From NCBI GenBank assembly GCA_021186555.1, contig JAJKFL010000012.1:20161711-20225710 (forward strand): DNA of 64,000 bases, given 5' to 3'. This DNA comes from Reticulitermes speratus. Its lineage: Eukaryota > Arthropoda > Insecta > Blattodea > Rhinotermitidae. How positions within the stretch are numbered: position 1 is the stretch's first letter; each line of letters opens with the position of its first letter. Shown here piece by piece: positions 60,021 through 64,000 of this stretch. The notes under the pieces are model-generated. The model was not told the origin of the DNA. It made no database searches and was given only the letters and a program-made list of their open reading frames with translations. Made by a program: the position numbers and the translations under genes.

Positions 60021-60224
60021 TTCGTACAGTTTACTTTAGTCCTTAATGCACTTTCTAATTCCGCTGCTGTAGTATCAAAAGGGAATTTATTTTATTTGGT
60101 TATTTATTTTTGTTTATTTAACGACATTAAGTAGCTTTGGTTTCGTGGCGTCGAAATGTGGGATGATTAATGAGTAATGGATTGGAAACAGTTTGGAAAG
60201 AAGTTGTTTCTGATTTTAGAAACT

Positions 60225-60380
60225 ACCCGGCTATTGCCCGGAGGGACTGAGGAAGCCCACAAAAGACCTGTCTGGAGACTTGACGTCTGGAAAAATGAGG
60301 ATGCTACCCGCCCGACAGTAACGTTCGGTGACGTGTCCTTCAAGCTCACCGAAGCGGTCGTCGAATTTGACGCCAAATAA
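60225..60380 (+). CDS. Possible terminal exon, unrecognised
   Basis: After TGATTTTAG one frame reads TTRLLPGGTEEAHKRPVWRL through VTFGDVSFKLTEAVVEFDAK and stops at 60378. Another frame from the same acceptor gives KLPGYCPEGLRKPTKDLSGD and stops earlier. Which, if either, joins the exon at 59904 is not decided by phase alone. Confidence 0.3.
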   Translation, partial: TRLLPGGTEEAHKRPVWRLDVWKNEDATRPTVTFGDVSFKLTEAVVEFDAK

Positions 60381-60399
60381 CGTCTCCAGTCGGTACAGG

Positions 60400-61690
60400 A
60401 TGACCAGGAGGTGCGGCATGAAAAACAGAAAGAGAGAGGCATAGGAGATAATAATAGAAGAGTAGACAAAATGGAAAGTCATGGACCGCGAAGTGAAAGA
60501 CTTTATTTCGCGGTGGGGGTGAAGGAATATTATCTGCGCCCCCTCGTCCTTCTGATAGTGGAATTAAACTGAAGGTACTAGAATGATGAGAAGCAGAATT
60601 TAGATTTACTGGTTAACGCTAAGTTACTTAATTTGGTAGACTTCAGAGCAAGAGGATTAATTTTGATGAATTTAAACCCCTAGATGCATGCAGAATACTC
60701 GTAACTTGGAACTTGGAAACCATCCCAGAATTTACTTGAAGACGGGCTGTGCTGTCAGTTTCATGTTTCTTACTACGGACCTGAAAGGTAACACCGAATG
60801 TATTATGACATTTATTCCTTACTGTTTCCAACATGTACGGTGGAGACGAACGTTAAAACGCTGTGTAATTATTGTGGTATAGTTTCTGGATGAGGTTTTG
60901 AAGCCTTATTACTTTAATTTTTTAATTTCACTGGTGTTCCTTCTTTAAAGTTGTAATTTTTCCTAAGAAAAGTAATCATTTTCCAGGTGAAACGCCGTAA
61001 ATTACTTGTGCTTGTTAATCACCTACGCCAGTCAACATGGCATCCGACTTGATTCTTCGGCAACACGTCTGTGAAAACCTCAAATATAGCATTGTTAATT
61101 ACGTTTTTTAACGTATGTTTCATTTTATATGGAGGTCATAACATAATGCTCCATGTTACTCTTGTGCATCAATTCTCACTTGAAGCAACTTCCCACTGTA
61201 ATTTTAATGGACTTTTTAATGACCCTTTCACTGACAAATTAGTACTTTGCAGTACAAATAATATGCCTTTCCTGCATTCAAGTCCGCCATGTGTCAGATG
61301 GCTGGGAGAGCCGTGATTTATGCAGGGTTCGGAGTAGAAAGCTGACAGTGAATCCAAGGTACATCGGAGATGACTGCATCCTCAGGATGCTCACGTCATG
61401 ATCTCACGAGATATAACAAAAAAGAAACAGTTGTTTGTCACTATATAATCACGACATGCAGTAAGTATCGCGTCAGTGTACGCATGACCTGTTGCACGGA
61501 TAGGAACACAAAGAGCAGCGTAATGCTTCTAACCACTATGAGGATTTTGGTAAGTTGAAGGACGTAACATGTGAAGTCAGTGTCATTTGATGAAAATTAC
61601 TTAGCAGCTTCCATTACGTTAACCATTAGGACATCGCGTGTGCAATTCAATAAATTTATACATTTATAATTACAATCTTCACGTTATTTT
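60400..61690. other. No gene seen
   Basis: AT-rich sequence; only short chance frames on both strands. Confidence 0.4.
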
Positions 61691-61757
61691 TATCGTGCAT
61701 TTTGATTCAATTAGCAGTATTATAACCAACAAATGCACTTTTTGTATTTCTGTTACA

Positions 61758-61810
61758 CTTTTACCCCACATATGTTTCGGCTGTGGTCCAGCCATCATCA
61801 GGGTACACTA
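61758..61810 (-). ncRNA. Hammerhead-like core, copy 8 (cleavage base changed)
   Basis: On the minus strand TACC-CTGATGA, stem II GGCTG/CAGCC, GAAAC and stem III ACAT/ATGT are intact, but the cleavage triplet is GTG, not GTH. Predicted inactive. Confidence 0.55.
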
Positions 61811-61841
61811 GTAGGTACCAGTGCCAGTGAAGTGAACCTAC

Positions 61842-61893
61842 TAGTGTACCGTGATGATGGCTGGACCACAGCCGAAACATATGTAGGGTAAAA
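61842..61893 (+). ncRNA. Hammerhead-like core, copy 9 (box 1 C changed)
   Basis: GTGATGA at 61851 replaces CTGATGA. Stem II, GAAAC, stem III ACAT/ATGT and cleavage triplet GTA (ending 61885) are intact. Its partner, copy 8, has the complementary defect. Confidence 0.55.
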
Positions 61894-61999
61894 AGTGTAA
61901 CAGAAATACAAAAAGTGCATTTGTTGGTTATAATACTGCTAATTTATATTACAGTTCTGAAGTCTTCAGTTTCGCACGGCGGTGATTGTGGCCTTCCGG

Positions 62000-63420
62000 G
62001 TTTTGATATCGTGTAGTCTTGTGGGTGGATACAGACTTTGGAGGGAGATTTGTACTCCATCTTTAGGGTTGAAGTGATTAAGGTTAGGTTGCGATTCGAG
62101 TGTATGGGCCGGTTGGTGACCAATCAACCTCAGTCTAAACATTCATCACCTTTTGTCTGCTCGTCTGTATGTATTAGCTCAGCACAAATATGTTTCGATG
62201 TAATTTAATAGGCGGTCATTATTACTTTCATGCTGATTAGAAAAACCTGGTAATGCTTCTTTTTCCTTCTATATTTCTCTGTGTTAACTCAGAGTTGCAA
62301 TTGCTGAAAAGTGTAACATATTTTATGGTTTCTATAAGTAAGAATAGTGGTACCTTTTTATGGATGTTCTGAAATTAATACTGTATTCAAGGTAGGAAGG
62401 GGCAGTGTATAAACGAGAATTTTAGTTGTTAGAATCTGAAAGATTAATGTAAAGTATTTGTACCTTAGTCTGAAATTCTGTCCGAAATGGATAATGTTAA
62501 CTGGCACTTCACATGACACACTACAGTACATGTTGAGTACATGGCAGCATGTCTGAGATCACAGTATTGAACATTCAAAATGCATGCAATGTGGATCGTC
62601 GGGAGATGTCAGCGGGTGGATGGAACGTGTCCATTGGCAGCCTTTGGTGCTAGCGAGGTTTTGATACCAGACAGTCGGTTGGGCACGCTAACGTCATGCA
62701 GTGTTCTTTACGAGATTATAATAGCGACATCAACATTCAAGTCTTCCTTCCCATGTACCATAAAAGACAAGTTTTGTGAACTTAGAATAGAGGGTAACAA
62801 CAGTGATATTGGAACGTGTGTACAGGCGCGTATTAATTTAACGTCAACTAGCAGTAAATTGACAGATAACGAGAATGTTTATCTAATTCCAGGTTTGTAC
62901 AGTATTTTGAATAGCCAGAATAATTACTTCTGTAATATTGGCCGCTTCGATCATTAAAATAATAATACATTGAAAGGAAATATTTATTTTAAAGAGTAGC
63001 GAGTAGGTGTAACAGTCGTTTTAAGATACATAGTTGTAATTACTAATGATCTTAAGCACGTTGTAATTTACACATTTGATCCACTCGTAGGTGTGCCCAG
63101 TTTTCTTGAACTCGATGCTTTGAATTCCGCGTGACTTTGTCCAAACAACTGTATTAGAACGTCGAACGGCTACTATACACCGTATGTTACTCTCTGTCAG
63201 ACGTACGCGTTTTCACGCTCAAATTCGCGTCATCCTTAGTGGCCGTCTATGCTAATCTAAGTTACATGCGTTTGGCAAAGTGTTAGTATTAATGTCAGAC
63301 TGTTCTCAAAGCACTGTTGTTGATGGTCGTTACTAGTCGGACCTCATTACACTAACTAAACTTTGAGCATTCTATTGAATTACAGCTTGCCCTCTGATTA
63401 TAAGCAACACTACTATGAAG
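62000..63420. other. No confirmed gene
   Basis: A 125-codon plus-strand frame at 62580-62957 is the longest. It contains FCELRIEGNNSDIGTCVQAR and no known motif. Base composition does not differ from its surroundings, so it may be chance. Confidence 0.3.
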
Positions 63421-63425
63421 TGTGC

Positions 63426-63690
63426 CGATCCCAGTAACCGTACGGTATAAGGCATGGGTCTGCGGCCGTTCGCTTACTGGGATGGCGGGTTCGAATCCTG
63501 CCAGGGGCATGGATGTTTTTCTCTTGTGAGTGTTGTATCTTGTCAGTTAGAGGTATCTGCGTCGGGCTGATCACTTGTCCAGAGGAGTCCTACCGAGTGT
63601 GGTGTATGTGTGTGTGTGTGTGATCGTGAAGCCTTGATAATGAGGAGGCCCTGGCCAATTAGGCCCTGTCGCGCCGTTGGAAAAAAGAAT
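63426..63690 (+). mobile_element. tRNA-derived SINE, family A
   Basis: Head GCCGATCCCAGTAACCGTAC, B box GGGTTCGAATCC at about 63488, then 'aggggcatggatgt', 'ctcttgtgagtgttg', 'cagaggagtcctaccga', a (GT)n stretch and the tail 'aatgaggaggccctggcc'. It pairs along its length with the copy at 8735-8998. Confidence 0.85.
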
Positions 63691-64000
63691 GAAGTGCAGC
63701 AAGACAACTGGGTTTAGGAACGGAAACTACATGCTGTTATTGTAATAGTGGAAAGCAAAGTGGTATAACATTATCAGCAGCATCAGCAGGGGACAGAGAT
63801 GGGACAACACAATGAGACACAACAATTTATAGTGCAGTAGGACTAAGTGTGCAGGCAGTACAGTGAAGACAAACAGTGCAGTAGTGATCAATAAAATAAA
63901 TGATATACGAGTGGGTAAAAGTAACAGAGTTGTGTACCAGGTACATGAAAACTACAGCTTCTGCATGTTTAAAGGCCGAAAAGGCATATTACATTTAAGT

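Larger units (their letters stand above)
61700..61950. mobile_element. Palindromic hammerhead-bearing retroelement
   Basis: The inverted arms run from about 61712 to 61947 around a centre near 61825 and are almost perfectly complementary: 'agcagtattataaccaacaaatgcac' faces 'gtgcatttgttggttataatactgct'. Two head-to-head cores are present. Outside, 'atcgtgcattttg' on the left is the family terminus. Flanks ATTTATAATTACA and ATTTATATTACA may be an imperfect TSD. Confidence 0.7.

Noticed and set aside
62580-62957. 125-codon frame as a gene
   Set aside because: No motif, no promoter or splice support, composition like the surroundings; listed only as part of an unannotated stretch.
63426-63500. 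Functional tRNA gene
   Set aside because: A and B boxes are present but the acceptor stem does not close, and the same body and tail follow at the other copy, so it is a SINE head.

Overview
The window is nuclear DNA from an animal with long introns. The genes have GT-AG introns of about 1-6 kb. The DNA between exons is packed with LINE, SINE, Tc1/mariner, pogo/Tigger and piggyBac-like remnants. The repeat assortment and the protein relics resemble cockroach and termite (Blattodea) genomes; that placement is an inference and was not tested by a search.

Layout. (1) About 0.2-7.1 kb, minus strand: part of an unrecognised coiled-coil gene. Four phase-0 exons (6846-6739, 6198-6019, 5317-5201, 3109-2903) lie in tandemly duplicated exon-plus-intron units, and the last carries an in-frame stop. 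One intron unit holds a palindromic ribozyme-bearing retroelement (449-2460), itself interrupted by a TTAA-flanked piggyBac-like insert (836-2370). (2) 9.8-29.8 kb, plus strand: a complete gene for the MCM-binding protein MCMBP. It has eleven exons, phases agree at every junction, and the CDS is 1758 bp (585 aa). A perfect E2F palindrome sits about 110 bp upstream of the proposed start. Its introns hold a Tigger transposon, a 5'-truncated mariner, a MITE, SINE pieces and hammerhead-type elements. (3) 30-36.5 kb: no host gene seen; a mosaic of opposed LINE fragments at 35.3-36.4 kb. (4) 36.6-37.1 kb: a CpG-rich block holding a possible first coding exon. (5) 38.9-46.5 kb, plus strand: a probable secreted Gln/Pro-rich protein gene with a TATA box, a first exon that codes only ATG, a 6-kb intron and a second exon with a signal peptide. 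The present sequence breaks its frame once. (6) 46.5-64 kb: mostly repeats, with two minisatellites (40-bp and 31-bp units), palindromic elements, SINEs and a decayed Tc1/mariner element.

The most interesting signal is a dispersed family of short retroelements carrying hammerhead-ribozyme-like cores. There are nine core copies, often in head-to-head inverted pairs. Several insertions are bounded by 11-13 bp target-site duplications. Two other patterns stand out. MCMBP is strongly CpG-depleted while the right half of the window is CpG-rich, as expected for germline gene-body methylation. The E2F site on MCMBP also parallels the plant orthologue, which was named as an E2F target.
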